Shown here piece by piece: positions 1-12,605 of a DNA stretch of 64,000 nucleotides. The notes under the pieces were generated by a model that was not told the origin of the DNA, did not search any database, and worked only from the letters and a program-made list of their open reading frames with translations. Origin of the DNA: Saxidomus purpurata (taxonomy: Eukaryota; Mollusca; Bivalvia; Venerida; Veneridae); contig JAFMSR010000002.1 of NCBI GenBank assembly GCA_022818135.1, positions 20,785,085 through 20,849,084 on the forward strand, in the 5' to 3' direction. The number at the start of each line of letters is the position of its first letter. Position 1 is the first letter of the stretch. The position numbers and the translations under genes were made by a program.

Positions 1-820
1 AAATACTGTAATAAAGGATTAAATGTTGGAAAGTTAGTGTATCGGGGCCATGTAGTAGAAGCTTCATTAGAATGCGGAAGACAGCAGTCACAACACAAAC
101 TTCAGTGGTCATCATCCCCATATTTACCAAACAAAGAATACCTGGTAAATCAAAGAATCAACCATGGACTTGCTGCTTGCAGTGGAATGTAACCTTCCCA
201 TTACCATAGGTTTGCAAAGGGTTCGGGCATAGGGCTCATCTCTAAAGAAAAAAGGAAAAAGTTTAAGGAAAGTCATTGTTCAAGTATCAGCGATACTTAC
301 AAGGAGTCAATCCAGGACGCTCTCGTAGAAGAAATTGGGTGTTATGAAAGCCTAGATGGAATTGATTTTATGACAGATGCAAGGCGTGGGTGGAGGAAAA
401 ATGCTAAAGATAGCAGTGTTGTGGATATTGGGGGTCAAACACGTAAAGTACTGCAGTGCTGCCACATTACAAAACAAGACGATCCGGTATCACAAAGACA
501 TGAACTGAAAGGGACTAAAAAGATATATGAATACTTTACCGAAAATGACGTATCGATCAACATACATATGCATGATAGAAATATGTCTGTGAATAAATTC
601 GTAAAAATACCCATGAAGCAACTAATCAAAATGACGTCTGGCATGGAATCAAATCAATCAAAAAGGCATTGAGTGCTATTACAGCTGGCCCAAAATATAA
701 AGAGGGACATACTTGGTTTGAACAGCTTTCCGATAAAGTTGAACCAATAGCCACGCACTGGGCCATAAGGAATTGCGGAAATAATGCAGAAAACTTAAAA
801 ACTAGATGGGTGTTCAGTTG
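1..820 (+). pseudogene. Transposon-encoded protein relic A (frameshifted)
   Basis: A plus-strand reading runs from the window edge. It contains, in order, KLQWSSSPYLPNKEYLVNQR-like residues, an in-frame stop near 190, then the open stretch 370-672 with DARRGWRKNAKDSSVV, KQDDPVSQRHELKGT and HDRNMSVNKFV. Near 650 the frame shifts, and the homologous reading continues (AITAGPKYKEGHTWF, DKVEPIATHWAIRNCG) to about 815. From memory this resembles a widespread family of uncharacterised transposon-linked proteins in fish and aquatic invertebrates whose hallmark is 'DARxGxRKNAKDxSVV...DPVSQRHE'. I cannot name the superfamily or its catalytic residues. The stop and frameshift make it a relic. Its 5' end lies outside the window, and its 3' end is cut by the tandem array that begins near 830. 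Confidence 0.6.
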
Positions 821-870
821 AACACTTGTGTCGCCCGCTTACATTTTGTCAGAATAACCAATAATTTTGT

Positions 871-1490
871 GACAAAATCTAAGTACAAAAAGGGGCATAA
901 CTCTGTCAAATATGACCTTGACCAACAAAATTTGGCGGCATCATGACGCTTATGTCATAAGCAATACAATTTGAAAGTTTGATGAAGAAATCTTAAGAAA
1001 TGGCAAAGTTATAGCCAACATTAAGTTTTCGTGACAAAATCTAAGTACAAAAAGGGGCATAACTCTGTCAAATGTGACCTTGAACTACAAAATTTGGCGG
1101 CATCACGACCCTTATGTCATAAGCAATGCAATTTGAAAGTTTGATTTAGAAATCTTAAGAAATGGCAAAGTTATAGCCAACCTTAAGTTTTCGTGACAAA
1201 ATCTAAGTACAAAAAGGGGCATAACTCTGTCAAATATGACCTTGACCTACTAAATTTGGCGGCATCACAACCCTTTTGACATAAACAATACAATTTGAAA
1301 GTTTGATAAAGAAATCTTAAGAAATGAAAAAGTTATAGCAAAAATCTAAGTATAAAAAGGGGTAAAACTCTGTCAAATATGACCTTGACCTACAAAATTT
1401 GGCGGCATCACGACCCTTATGTCATAAGCAATACAATTGTAAAGTTTGATGAAAAAATGTTAAGAAAAGGCAAAGGTATTGCCAACGTTA
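871..1490 (+). repeat. Tandem array, about 160-bp unit, four copies
   Basis: The phrase 'gtgacaaaatctaagtac' recurs at 871, 1031 and 1192, with a decayed fourth copy near 1338. Each is followed by 'aaaaggggcataactctgtc', 'gaccttgacc', 'tttggcggcatca' and 'gaaatcttaagaaatg'. Spacing is 160, 161 and about 147 bp. The array sits between two transposon-protein relics and may be an insertion that separated them. Confidence 0.9.
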
Positions 1491-1530
1491 AATTAGAAAC
1501 CAAATTTTTAATAAGTACTATAGCCCTGAC

Positions 1531-2330
1531 ATGACATATAAACGTAAACAAGTATTTATTTCGCACCATGTGGTTGTCAAAGAAGTTGAAAAACGTAACA
1601 AGAAGACATACAAAAACGCATTACTGATTTCAGATGGAAATAATGTGCGTGTGTGCAAACAATTCTTTTTCCAAACACTAGACATAAGCCACAAAATGGT
1701 GAGATACACTACGAAAAAAAGCATTGGGACCATTTACTGGTACTGAGATAAAAGGGGCAGTCACTCTCCTGGAATTAAGCTTGCAGACAATCGACAAAAG
1801 TATGTAAAGAGACATATCGAATCCTTTCCAGGAAATGATTCTCATTACCAGAGGCAGGGAACAAAATGCCACTTTTTAGGACAGAACCTTAATATTAAAA
1901 TATGTATGAACTGTACAAGGAGAAACGCCGAGAAGGTGATGAAAGTCCTGTTACATTGTTGCACTGAATACAACCTCATCATTTCATAGACTGAAAAGGA
2001 CACTAGTGAATATTGCAATAAATATGCTGAAAAGAAAAAAAAATGAATGAGGTAACAGACACACTACAAGAGGCTTATCAAGAACATATAAGGAGAAAAA
2101 GAACTTGCAAGGTAAGCAAATGAAAGCGATAAAGAAAGGTCAAAGTCAAATGAGTCAGTATACGTAATGACATTTGATTTACAATCCGTACTATACATCC
2201 CATGTTCTACGGTGACCAAACTGTTCTATAAAAGAAAGCTGAATTGCTACAACTTGTCCTTTTTGTCTGACAAAAAAGGATTCTGCTACATTTGCGATGA
2301 AACCCATGCAAAACCTAAGGTACTATGCCA
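1531..2330 (+). pseudogene. Transposon-encoded protein relic B
   Basis: The open frame 1531-1743 (VCKQFFFQTLDISHKMV) is followed, after a stop at 1744, by the same frame reading DKRGSHSPGIKLADNRQ, then HIESFPGNDSHYQRQGTK and CMNCTRRNAEKVMK. After another stop (about 1988) it reads EKDTSEYCNKYAEK. A further block near 2161-2325 reads TFDLQSVLYIPCSTVTKLFY then KRKLNCYNLSF. This order ('FFxxTL', 'DKRGxH', 'HIxSFPxxxSHYxR', 'KDTCxxC', 'FDLQxVLxxP...YKRxLxxYN') matches a common family of uncharacterised transposon-associated proteins in arthropods, annelids and molluscs, as I recall it. Several in-frame stops show decay. Whether relics A and B came from one element cannot be told here. Confidence 0.55.
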
Positions 2331-2820
2331 AACTCCCTTCCTATAGCCCCGAGTAGATAGCTTGACACGTGGGGATGTTCAGTCGTATGCTGCATGCAGA
2401 GCATGAAGGTGGGCTTTTTCATGAGAAAGGATGGAATTTAAGATTTTAGTGAACTACCGGGACAACCCGGACCCGACGGTGACAAGTTGATATCTCCATT
2501 AAAAAAGCAATAAACAAACTCGGTTTGGACATATTACAAATATGATGGGTCGGTGACATCGATCGCCGGCAAGAGAACCTGGTACCTTTGGTACAACATT
2601 GTACTGACGTTTGTGCGAGTGGTTCGGGAAAGAGACCGGCTGAATCGGGCCAAGCGCCGGAGGTTCCGGAAAATTAGGCGAAAAATCCATCGAGTATGGT
2701 ATGTGTTTTGCACTGCATTTTGTACATATCTAATGAACATTAGCTTTAAACTAAAGCATGTGCGGCTAACTTGTGCAGACTGAATAGCGGTCAGAATCTG
2801 TACCCAATTCATCCCTGGCA

Positions 2821-2897
2821 CTGAGACAAAAAGGGGCAGTCACTCTCCTGGAATTAAGCTTGCAGGCAATCGACAAAAGTATGTAAAGAGACATATC
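2821..2897 (+). repeat. Direct duplicate of part of relic B
   Basis: This block repeats positions 1744-1820 almost exactly (for example 'aaaaggggcagtcactctcc' and 'gtatgtaaagagacatatcg'), including the stretch that encodes the DKRG...HI segment of relic B. The two copies differ at only a few positions (such as gagata/gagaca). The sequence either side of this copy does not continue relic B, so it is a short local duplication or a second truncated insertion. Confidence 0.85.
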
Positions 2898-3383
2898 GAA
2901 CTGTACTGGTTTTCAGAGAACAAAGGGATAGCAGTGTAGCTCGATAAATCTTTGGGCTGGCTATACTGTAGACGTTTTGATCTAGTATGTTACACTCTTT
3001 GACAGGTGTATTATGCTACCTTTCCATATTTAGACCAGAGGGTATAAAAACAGGATAAACCCCCTACACGAGAATGTAGTAAAACTACTACAGCATTGCA
3101 TAGACTGCGGCAGCACTGTAGAGCAACTGGCAAAGAAACAGAAAACGAATCAAATGCAAAATGTTTACAAAACAATGTTATTGAAAGATATCTGTTTGCG
3201 GCTTCGTGAGACAAGTGACAATGTTAGAAAGTTTTAAATGCAAGACTATCTCTCAATTTTAAGAGCTGCCATATAATCTCAGATGGTGCCAATTGGTGTC
3301 TTTAACCTCGATTGTCAAATTTCACGACGACGAACTTATTAGTATTGCAACATATCTAAACTAGAACTACCACTGAAGGTGAT

Positions 3384-4093
3384 TAATACCCCCGAACACC
3401 CCACTGACACAGTATATAAAATTTATGTAATATTTGATGTTTTGATTATTGGACCTGCACAACTTGAGACTTCTGTAAAATATAATCAAATTCTGACCAG
3501 GGGTTTTGGTGATTAAACGCGCACAAGATTTTACTATCTCAAGCCCCTGTGACATTTGACCTAGTGACCCGAAATATGGACCAAGCACAACTAGGCATTA
3601 AGCTTATATCTTCTGTGAAGAATCATTAAAATCTGACCAGGGATTTTGGATATTTAGCGTCAACAAGATTTTACTATCTTGAGCCCCTATGACATTGACC
3701 TTTGACCTAGAGACCCGAAACATTGATTATGCACAACTAGGTATTGTACTTACCACTTACAAGTTTGAAGTAGTATTAAATTCTGACCAGGGGTTTTGGA
3801 GATTTAATGTCAACAAGATTCCGTCTACAGACAGACAGACGGAGGACGGACGATACCAGACGCACTTTGAGAGGTTATCCCTTTGTTTTTTTTACCCCCA
3901 AAAAAAATTTATAAACCCCCCCAACCCAATTTAACCCCCCAAAATGACAATGTAAAGACCTCACAATGCTAAGTTGTTCCCACCCCCCCCACCCCCATTC
4001 TACTCCCGGGCATGTACGGATAGACAGACGTAAAGACGGACATACAAGCTGAATCCATTATACCCCCTTACACTTTGTGTTTGGGGGGTATAA
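3384..4093. mobile_element. 'ataccccc...ggggtat' inverted-end element with tandem core
   Basis: The left end reads 'gattaatacccccgaacacc'. The right end reads 'tttgtgttt' then 'ggggggtataaag', an approximate inverse. The core holds two to three degenerate tandem units ('tctgaccagg.gattttgg', 'caacaagattttactatct', 'gcacaactagg') about 150-160 bp apart from 3440 to 3830. After them comes an 'acagacagacggaggacgg' stretch typical of this bivalve repeat class. A related element lies at 23429-24140. Confidence 0.65.
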
Positions 4094-4362
4094 AGACAGA
4101 GAAACTATTCAAAATGAGCAAAGCTACACTAGAAAATTGGAAGAAAATGTGAGAAAGCGACTGTGGCTCACTGGTGAAGAATATTTACCTATTCCTGGTA
4201 AATCCATACCAAAAGCCAAGCACAGGAATGCAACTGATCATGTCTTATAAAATAGTCAAACTTGTAAGACAGTTATGAAGTTACATAACGCGAAGTAGCC
4301 TTCCTACAAGCTCTTTCTAAGATGGTTTATCTATAATTCATATGTAATAGTCTTTAAGCCCT

Positions 4363-4593
4363 ATGTTTTCATCTACCATTTCAGTACCCAGTCGAAATAG
4401 TGACAGTGTTTACGGAAACTTTAGTGATGATGAGTTTCCTCAACCATCAAAAGAACAGAAACTTAACACTCCGAATGAATTGTCTATCAGTGAGAGGCTT
4501 AAAAGTATTGAAACGAAACTGGACATTCTGACGTCAGTAATTACGAAAACAAACTGTCTGTTACAAAATGAAATCCAGCCTGAGTTCAAATAA
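4363..4593 (+). pseudogene. Unrecognised 76-codon open frame, exon-like
   Basis: The frame reads SNSD/ERLKSIETKLDIL-type polar, helical sequence with heptad-like spacing in its second half (SISERLKSIETKLDILTSV), suggesting a coiled-coil segment. I do not recognise a family. The segment 4488-4624 is repeated in decayed form at about 5142-5280, which marks it as part of a duplicated or mobile unit. No clear splice sites or partner exons were found. Confidence 0.3.
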
Positions 4594-5141
4594 TATTCAG
4601 GACTACCAAAAACGTTTGACACTACATCTTCAACAGGAAACCAAGTTGTATACAACTGTAAAGAAATAATTACTCAGTGACCCTATCTGAACTAAAACAT
4701 GGCTTGGGAGTATTTAAAAAGTTGAATAACAGGAATATTGGACAAACTTGTTTGCTACTTGAAAAAATTATTATTGATAAACAAGAGTTACATCAGTTAA
4801 CGTGTTGAAGATACTTTCGGACGTTTCGAATACTTTTGTTTTATGTTCAATGCTTATAATTTTATATTGTTCATGATTAATCAAGTTTACCTTTGTAAAG
4901 TCAGTATCATTAAATTGTGTCTAACAGTTTATTATATCTGTTTTTCATTAATGTGTTCATCAAATTATTTAATGTTATTTACACATATAGTGTTATGTAC
5001 CAATATATGCTTCTCTATTATATTTTCAGTAGTATTTCAGTTTCGTTTCGTTAGATAACTTCTTATTTCTAACCTCTAATAAAGGAAGCGTTTTACTTTC
5101 AAAGTAAGCAGAGTGTTGTTAAATTGAAACATGCAGCAACT

Positions 5142-5280
5142 TTCAGTGAGAGACTAAAATATCGAAAAGAAAATGGACATTCTGACATCAGAATTACGAA
5201 CACAAAATGTCTCTTACAAAAAGGAAATCAAGTGCTTTTCAAATAATATTCAGAGCTACCAAACACGTTTGACACTTATC
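5142..5280 (+). repeat. Diverged direct repeat of 4488-4624
   Basis: Shared landmarks are 'cagtgagag.ct.aaa', 'ggacattctgac.tcag', 'attacga..acaaa.tgtct', 'ttcaaataatattcag' and 'acgtttgacact'. The copy here has lost the reading frame. Apart from this, 4600-7330 shows no gene or recognisable element: it is AT-rich DNA. Confidence 0.7.
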
Positions 5281-7331
5281 ATGCTCAGTAACTAGAGGGC
5301 TGCTGAAGGACAGAAATCAGTAAGTTTTTAACTTCATATTATGGTAATTTTACACTCATTACCACTGTTACCTGATTCAAAACTTTGATTTAAAAAGAAC
5401 AAGTAGAAAATTATTGGAATCTAAACAGATCACAGCCTACATGAACTTCTACTAATTAGTTACACGATCATTACATGCCAACATCTTATGATAGGTATTT
5501 TGTCATTGGTGATGTAAGCGTGTGTACTGGAGCCTTATTCATGTAACTGTACCCAACATACCAACATGGAATGTATGCTTTTTATTTCTATGCACACCAA
5601 GTGAATTCTGAAATTTCACACAAATCAGTTTTGTAAATTTAACATTTATAACTCTTAGTGTTTGAAACTATTTTTTGTCCAATCACAGCGCAGTATTCGT
5701 TGCACTTTAAATTGGACAAATTAATCATTCCTGTGTCAGTTGTTGATTAACAAAAAGTAACTTCCAACACCAAGTGGATTAATGTTCATTTTTATACATT
5801 TACTACAATAAATTGGTCAAATTATTTATTTTCGTAAATACACCAAAATGCACACTTATACATATTTTTATCTTTGATGAAATCTATCAAAATTTATTGG
5901 AAAACTAACCTAATGTAGGTCAAATAAGAAGAGTATTAAATTATGTTTGATTTTCCTCTGAATCTAAATCTAAACAGCAAAAAGCTAAAAATCACCGGCT
6001 TGAGGTAAAAAAATCAATACTTATGACAAATTAAAGATTGGGAGAAGGTTGAACAAAATATTTGAAAATAACAACTAGCAAAATACGGATTTCATGACTG
6101 GATTAATAGAATATGGAACCAGAATGTCCATATTGCAGAACTTCTGGTAAATGTAAGCTGTATATAATCATGGACCTATCTGCATATATTTTTGAAGAAA
6201 AAAACAACAAACAACACAAATATTTAGAAATTAAGAAGCTATAAGGAATATATCTTATACCAATATTTCTCTCGTTTAATGAGATTCAGTTGAAATCAAT
6301 ACCAATTCAGGGCCAGAAAATTGTGAAACTTGTCGCACACCTAATGCCATAGATTAATGTACAAACTTAAGGTATAAAAATGACGAAACGATAAAAATAT
6401 ATAAAATATGTAACCTACGTAATAACATTATAATATTGTCGAACTTATATAAGCACATTTTCATAATCATAGTAACATCTAATCAGTACATGAAATACAC
6501 ACCCTTTCATATGAAATCTAATGTGTTGACGTTTGCAAGATTTGAAAAAGAGCACAGTAAAGACGCAATCTACCAGACAACGTTACCCATGACTTATTCG
6601 ATAATACAAAGCCGTCTGAATGTCGTTTCAGTATCAATCTTATCTGTATGTACTGCAAAGGTCAACACGTAGAATTCCGTACAGCAGGGCTCATTTTAGG
6701 ATATTGACAAAAATTGTCACTATAATAAACATTAGTCATCCTTGAAAACGAATAAACAAGTAACATTCATCCAGCTCAAACAGACACACTTCTATACCGT
6801 ATTTCATATAAAAAACGTTTGTAAATTAACTAATACGGGGGGAAGACTCTGACTGTTTCTTCAAAAGGCGTTAAAATGACATTAATCGTGCATCGTAACT
6901 AGCTGTTTGTCTCAATTCAAATCTAGCTACAGTTTATATCAAAACGATGTACATCACTTTTTGCTGAAAATATGGTGCAAGCTCCGAAGCTGTTGTCATT
7001 TTCACTCATGATATCACAATAGTGGCATGGCATGGTTATTACAAATTGCATGCAATGTTAAATGTAATTATTTCAAAATCCTACTAGTGGGTGAACCGAT
7101 CATCTGCCGGGATATTTCTTCAGGTCACCTGTACGCTTTTTGTCATCACGCCCTCTGATGTTATTGTGACCGTCTAGGCCGAGTCCATGAAGTATTAGAG
7201 ATTTACTGTTCTCTCTGCGTAAAGTTGTATTATTCTTCATGTTAATTGTTTTATTTTCTGAAAAAGTCAATTAAAAAGTATAACCGGTCATTTAATTTAA
7301 GAGTTTCATATGGTAGTTATTTATTAATCTA

Positions 7332-7553
7332 CACTCAGTTCCAAAAGAAAGTGTGCACTGTGTTTTCTGTGATTTTTCATCGACTATTTTTCTGAAAGCC
7401 TATATATTTGGTACCAAAATTGAGATCTGTTTACGTACAATATGGCGAACATTTTAGATTTTGAGTTGCGCTCTTTTTAAGTGGTTGTTTTTAAACGAGA
7501 AAGGACGGGATGTTAAAATATTTAAAATTAAGAAGTGCACACTTTACTGAGTG
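7332..7553. mobile_element. Short inverted-repeat element with TA ends (Tc1/mariner-like MITE)
   Basis: The left end 'cactcagttccaaaagaaag' + 'tgtgcac' is mirrored at the right end by 'gtgcacactttactgagtg', with a small insertion in the left arm. Both ends abut TA (7330-7331 and 7554-7555). Length is 222 bp and there is no coding potential. TA duplication and CACTCAGT termini fit a non-autonomous Tc1/mariner-type element. Confidence 0.65.
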
Positions 7554-8051
7554 TACATGTAGATATAACACGAGTCTGAAAAGGTATAACTGCAGTACAA
7601 AACCGTTTAACAAGTTATCATATATTCTTTTGTTTGTATATTCATTTATATGGATATGAGTATGTTTTATTATTAATACCGATTAAACTAAATGTTATAT
7701 AATGTTGTTAATATATTCGCAAAACTCTACGGAGGTAACACTACTCAACGTGATCATTTTGACTTGAAAAAATTTGCCGTTCACATGTACGAATTTATTG
7801 TAACGAAATATGAAAACGCATTTCGTGGCCAAGTATTGTACTGTTCAGTATATAACCTCACATTTTATAACCTCACATTTTACATATATATCAAGTATCA
7901 GCTTACTCAAATCGGAATGTATCCTCTGTTCATATTCGGCAACAAAATGTTTCATTTTCGGATCAACGACACCTGGCGGTCCTTCTTTAGATTCGGCTGC
8001 ATGTGGAGATGGACTTAAAACTGAAGTAGAAGACAATACTTATGCACGGAA

Positions 8052-8119
8052 CAATCGGAACATCACTCGGCCTTTTCCGTAGAAATTTCTACGGAAAAGG
8101 CCGAGTGATGTCCCGATTG
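8052..8119. repeat. 34-bp-arm palindrome without spacer
   Basis: Axis between 8085 and 8086 inside 'gtagaaatttctac'. The arms (caatcgg.acatcactcggc then cttttccgtagaaat) pair over 34 bp with a single mismatch. As RNA or single-stranded DNA it would form one long hairpin. Confidence 0.95.
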
Positions 8120-9599
8120 ACGCAGGGAATAGAGGTCGTTTTGCAGAAAACTGTTTTTGAATTTCTTGACTAAGTTTTAATATTTACACGACAGTGATTT
8201 ACAAAGAATACATACATACATACACACTTGCTAGCAATTATAACACATTAGATGGCAGTAACAGTATCAAAGTCTTTTCACTCATTTTACAGTTCGTTGG
8301 ACATTTTATTTTTTTCTTACTCTGCAAATGTAACCAAATATTTATTAAAAAATAGAGATATCACTGACGTTGGTTAACACCTCAAACATTGAGTCTTGGC
8401 TCAATGAAAGATATATTATGCAGTTTAAATAAAAAAAAGTTTTGCTGCGCGTAAGACAAAGAAAGCACTTAAGATTATCGACGTATGTGTATACCATACT
8501 AAAACAAATAGAGATAACTGACGCATGTGTATACCACATTAAAACAAAGAGAGATAACAAGTTAGTAGAAACACCTGTGAACAAAGAACGTATGTCAGGA
8601 AAGAAGGTTCGAGCTTCATCCCTACCAGTGCCTGTGATCTCTGTTTACAGGTTTGACTATACTTACAAGAGTATATCATCACAGTTACGTGTATCACAAA
8701 GAAGACTATGGCAAGCTTGGGAAAGATCTGTATAAGTCTGGCGATGGGCATAGGAGCACAGAACAACGAGCAGTTTCTTTTGCCAGCCATCAGTACTATA
8801 CACCTCTAATGTTCACTCCTAATCAACAGTCTGAAAGTAAGCATATACCTGTTTCCAAAGCGTGTAAGATCTCACCCGTGATTGCCGTACTACGAATCAT
8901 GGTAACTATTCCATTTCATGTATGCAGGTTTTTTTATTTTACCAAAAATCATTTTAAGTTGAATCTTTAATTACAATAAACTAATGAATATCTATGTTAG
9001 TTAGCTGATTCGCCACCGGTGGTCGTAATTTATTACAGATCTTGTGTCTCGTGAGATAAGCATGTAGCTAGCAAAGAGAAAGTGAACTGGACAGTACAAC
9101 ATCTTCGGTTTCCGAGGCAACTGATAAGGCCCGATTTCGAGCGGGACAAACTGCCAATTAATTTTGATTTGTGATTCCCCCAGCTGAACATGCTGAAGAT
9201 TGAAACTTTTTATCAGAAACTCTATCTATACATGGCCGAAGTTATTAAAACTGTTTTTTATTCAGTAATTAGATGTAGGGCCTATATAAAGCGTTTTGCT
9301 GTCTGAAATCATGAATATTATATGAAGACCCAGGTGAAACTAAAAAGCATCGTGAGATTTGAAAACTAAGTATATATAGTGACCACGTGTGTTCATATAT
9401 TTTTTATAACTAAAACAAACAAAAAATATCAAAGGTAATTGTTTTCACAAGTTAAGAACAATTTTCGTGACCCTGCATCTCCCTTTTTAACAAAACTTAC
9501 CTAAACTCCAGTCTTATGCATATATATTTATATAAATATTTCCATGTACAGTAAAAGAATATTCCATGCTGTCATGATTTACTGAATCGGTGACAATTC

Positions 9600-9770
9600 A
9601 TTTTTGTAACCCCACCCACATGTTATAATTTAAGAAATCTGATATATGTATTGATTATTAAATTAACCGCCATTGACTTGCTACATACTTATTTGCAATG
9701 TAAATGTTTACCATGTAGGAATGCATGGTTTGTAACATTTTGTTCAATAAACTATCTATCTATCTAATTT
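9600..9770 (+). repeat. Possible LINE 3' tail ending in (CTAT)n
   Basis: The segment ends 'ttgttcaataaactatctat' followed by further ctat units. An AATAAA-like signal directly before a short tetranucleotide run is typical of CR1/jockey-type LINE 3' ends. No coding relic was found upstream. Otherwise 8120-12050 is AT-rich DNA in which I see no gene. Confidence 0.35.
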
Positions 9771-12049
9771 AAGTCCAAGATTAGTGAAATTGAATATTGC
9801 GGTTTATAGTGTACTACTGATAACTTCTATAAATGAAGTAAATTGAATATTTGTACCTGTCCTGTTTGATAATAGAAGGTAATGAGTTAAATCTACTGGT
9901 ACCGACATTATACAAATGCAGTTGGTAATGATGGGAGTTGTTATATAATCTGCAGTGTTCTACAAAACAAACTACATTGTGATGCTAACTAACAAGGTTT
10001 GCCCTATTTTCGGGATACGATGGTAACTTTAGATTTTCATAATGCACTAGTAAAAACCGAACCGTAATCCGACATAGATTGGAAGGATTTTTATAATACT
10101 CAATAATACGTCACTTTGTCCATAAAATCATTGGAGACTTTGAATTTGATGGGCAATCGCAAGAAAATTAAATCACAAGTCATGACTTTGTGACGTATTA
10201 CCCTGCTATGTGAGGCCTTGTTTCCCTTCTAGTAGGGGCCGTTTACAAGGCGTCTTTCCCTAAGATGTGTTTTTTCAAATCATGAAATTTTGACTTTACC
10301 ATCCTTTGCAAAAAAAAAACATTCATTTTCCTCTAGCCTGGTCACCAGACCCTGAAATATCTCTTTTACTAATTAACATCTAAATGTTTTGTTCTACTGC
10401 CCAGAGCCGATTAAGGCTTTTTACTAGTCTGGTATAAAAAAGACTGGAAATAGTGCATGAAATATAGAATATAATTTTTTTTCTTTTTATATAAAATTAG
10501 TGAGTAGTCTATTTTTTCCCAAAATCATGGGCGTCGGCCCATTTCCCTATCAGATAAAAAAGCTCTGCATATATTAAACACAAACTATATGAACAATTAC
10601 ACTTAATTTCAGGTTATTAAGAATATACAACAGCCTGTTCGACTCTCTGGTAATAAATCTTAAGCCTTCAACTTCTAAAAAAACCTCATCAATGTTCTGT
10701 TGAAGGCGAACGCAAAGCCAAACATACTGTCAGCAATGGTTTCGTGTCTTGCAACTTCTTACAAAATGTATAGAACAGCTTTAATACGAGTCATGAGACA
10801 ACAGTCTCGTTTTCAATATGACAATAAATCAAGTACATGTATAGATTTGTGACATGCAGGAAGTGTTACGGGCACCTGAAATCCCGGATGCAATAATTCT
10901 GCAGATTACACTTGAGCAAAAACATTAATATAGATATATATGTTATATGCAGCATTAAACATCTACACTGTCTGTGCCCAAATAATACTTTGTTTGTAAT
11001 AATATCGATAACTGCATGAACGCATATTTAAATAGGTGAATCCACAACCTTTGTTTACGCAGAGTTTATCAGCTCGCTTTACGGCTTATTTGAAATATTC
11101 AAGCAGCCCCTTCTAAATTAACCAATCTATAAAACATCTTAAGTATGTACAGGTTAATACTTACGCCTAAATCTGTGTTAATCCAGCCGTGTATATTCAT
11201 GTATTCATCCTATCAGCTGCCTATACAAATTGAAACTACACATTTGATACGATCCTGGATGAAACTGATTACTCTACAGTTATGTTCACAAATCTTGTTC
11301 CGCGTACACAGATAAATGTTTTTGTAAGTGCTTCCTGCACAATTTAGATGATCAAAAGATCATACAACCGATTGTTCCTCGGCCTTTTTAGCTGCACAGT
11401 ATCTTCTAGTCATGTAGGTGGTGAAGAAAAAAATGTAATGTGACGTTAACGTGAAGTGCAGAGCTACAAGTAACACAATCACGTATGAGTATTACAGCAT
11501 TTTATGGAACGACTCTTGAATCAGAGAGAATAGAGTTCAACATAAATAATGCATGTAATAAAGATGAAAATGGAAAAGGTGCAATTACAGTAAATGACTA
11601 AGAAAAATAATACTATATTGAATGTATATATACTCTGTCATGTTAAATGTACCGTTTGGTTTGAACTACATACGGTACAAAAGGGCCTACCCATTATTCT
11701 ATTAAAAGCATATTGGGTTGCAGTGAATCGGTCTTTTCTGGCCCATACTATGGAATATTATCTTACATCCAATGATTTTGTACAAATAGTCACCATGCTG
11801 TGAGTGAGTGTGTTTTTGTTTGTTATTGTGCTTATTAGGTCCACCACCCTCTTTCGAGGTATAGACGGTACGACCCGGTGAGTGAGTGTATGTGGTTTAT
11901 AACATACATATAAATATCCTGTCACATTTTCGTTTTAATCAAATGCAAGCAAATCCTGATAAATTCCAAGCAACTGCTGTAAGTAAAAAATCATAATTAT
12001 TATGCTAGATCTCTTGTGTTTTAAATCGGTACTGCTTGTATTACATGCG

Positions 12050-12605
12050 TACGACGATGTTGTTAAAACTATTGGGAGTGGAACATTGACTTTATTAAAC
12101 GTTCTTTTGACGTACATATTGAAAAGATTTGCAAAAAAGTGGCTCAACAGCTGAATATTTTGAAAAGAATTGGTCGAAACCTATGCAAACTTAATAGACT
12201 CATCAATGACAATGTTTCATTGTTTTATCTGATTAAATGTAACTTAAGTTCACTCACATGGAATGTTTGCTCAAAGTAAATTACTTCTAAAATTGGAAAA
12301 TACTGGAGCGAGCGTTTAGATTTGTTTATGACGAATATTTTTAAAAGCTCTTACATGTCACTTCTAGAAATGGCAAAATCACCCCTCTTCATATTCGTGC
12401 GTACTAACAATGGCGATTGAAACTTAAAATTCTAAATGATCTTGCACACCTGTACTGTCTGATCTTTTCATTAGAAAAACTCCCAAGTATAATTTCAGAT
12501 ATAGCAATATACTGCAGGTATCTCAAGTCATTACCACGACATGTATACGGTAAAAATGATAATAAATTTGCAGTACCTATGCTTTGGAATTCATTTAGGG
12601 CGTAA
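12050..12605 (+). pseudogene. LINE reverse-transcriptase C-terminal fragment, decayed
   Basis: Translating across several frames gives FDVHIEKICKKVAQQLNILK then RIGRNLCKLNRL at about 12100-12210. A TPLHIRA segment follows near 12380, then KLKILNDLAHLYCL at 12417-12470, and RHVYGKNDNKFAVPMLWNSF ending at about 12600. This is the usual order after the RT domain in non-LTR retrotransposon ORF2 proteins ('FDxHI..ICKKAxxQLNxLKRIG', 'YKILNxLAPxYL', 'YGxxSFxxxxPxLWN'). Multiple stops and frameshifts show it is dead. It is a different LINE from the one at 57-60 kb. Confidence 0.65.

Noticed and set aside
11800..11889. 12-bp direct repeats (gtgagtgagtgt) 78 bp apart as target duplication
   Set aside because: Low-complexity sequence that can recur by chance; the enclosed 66 bp has no element-like ends.
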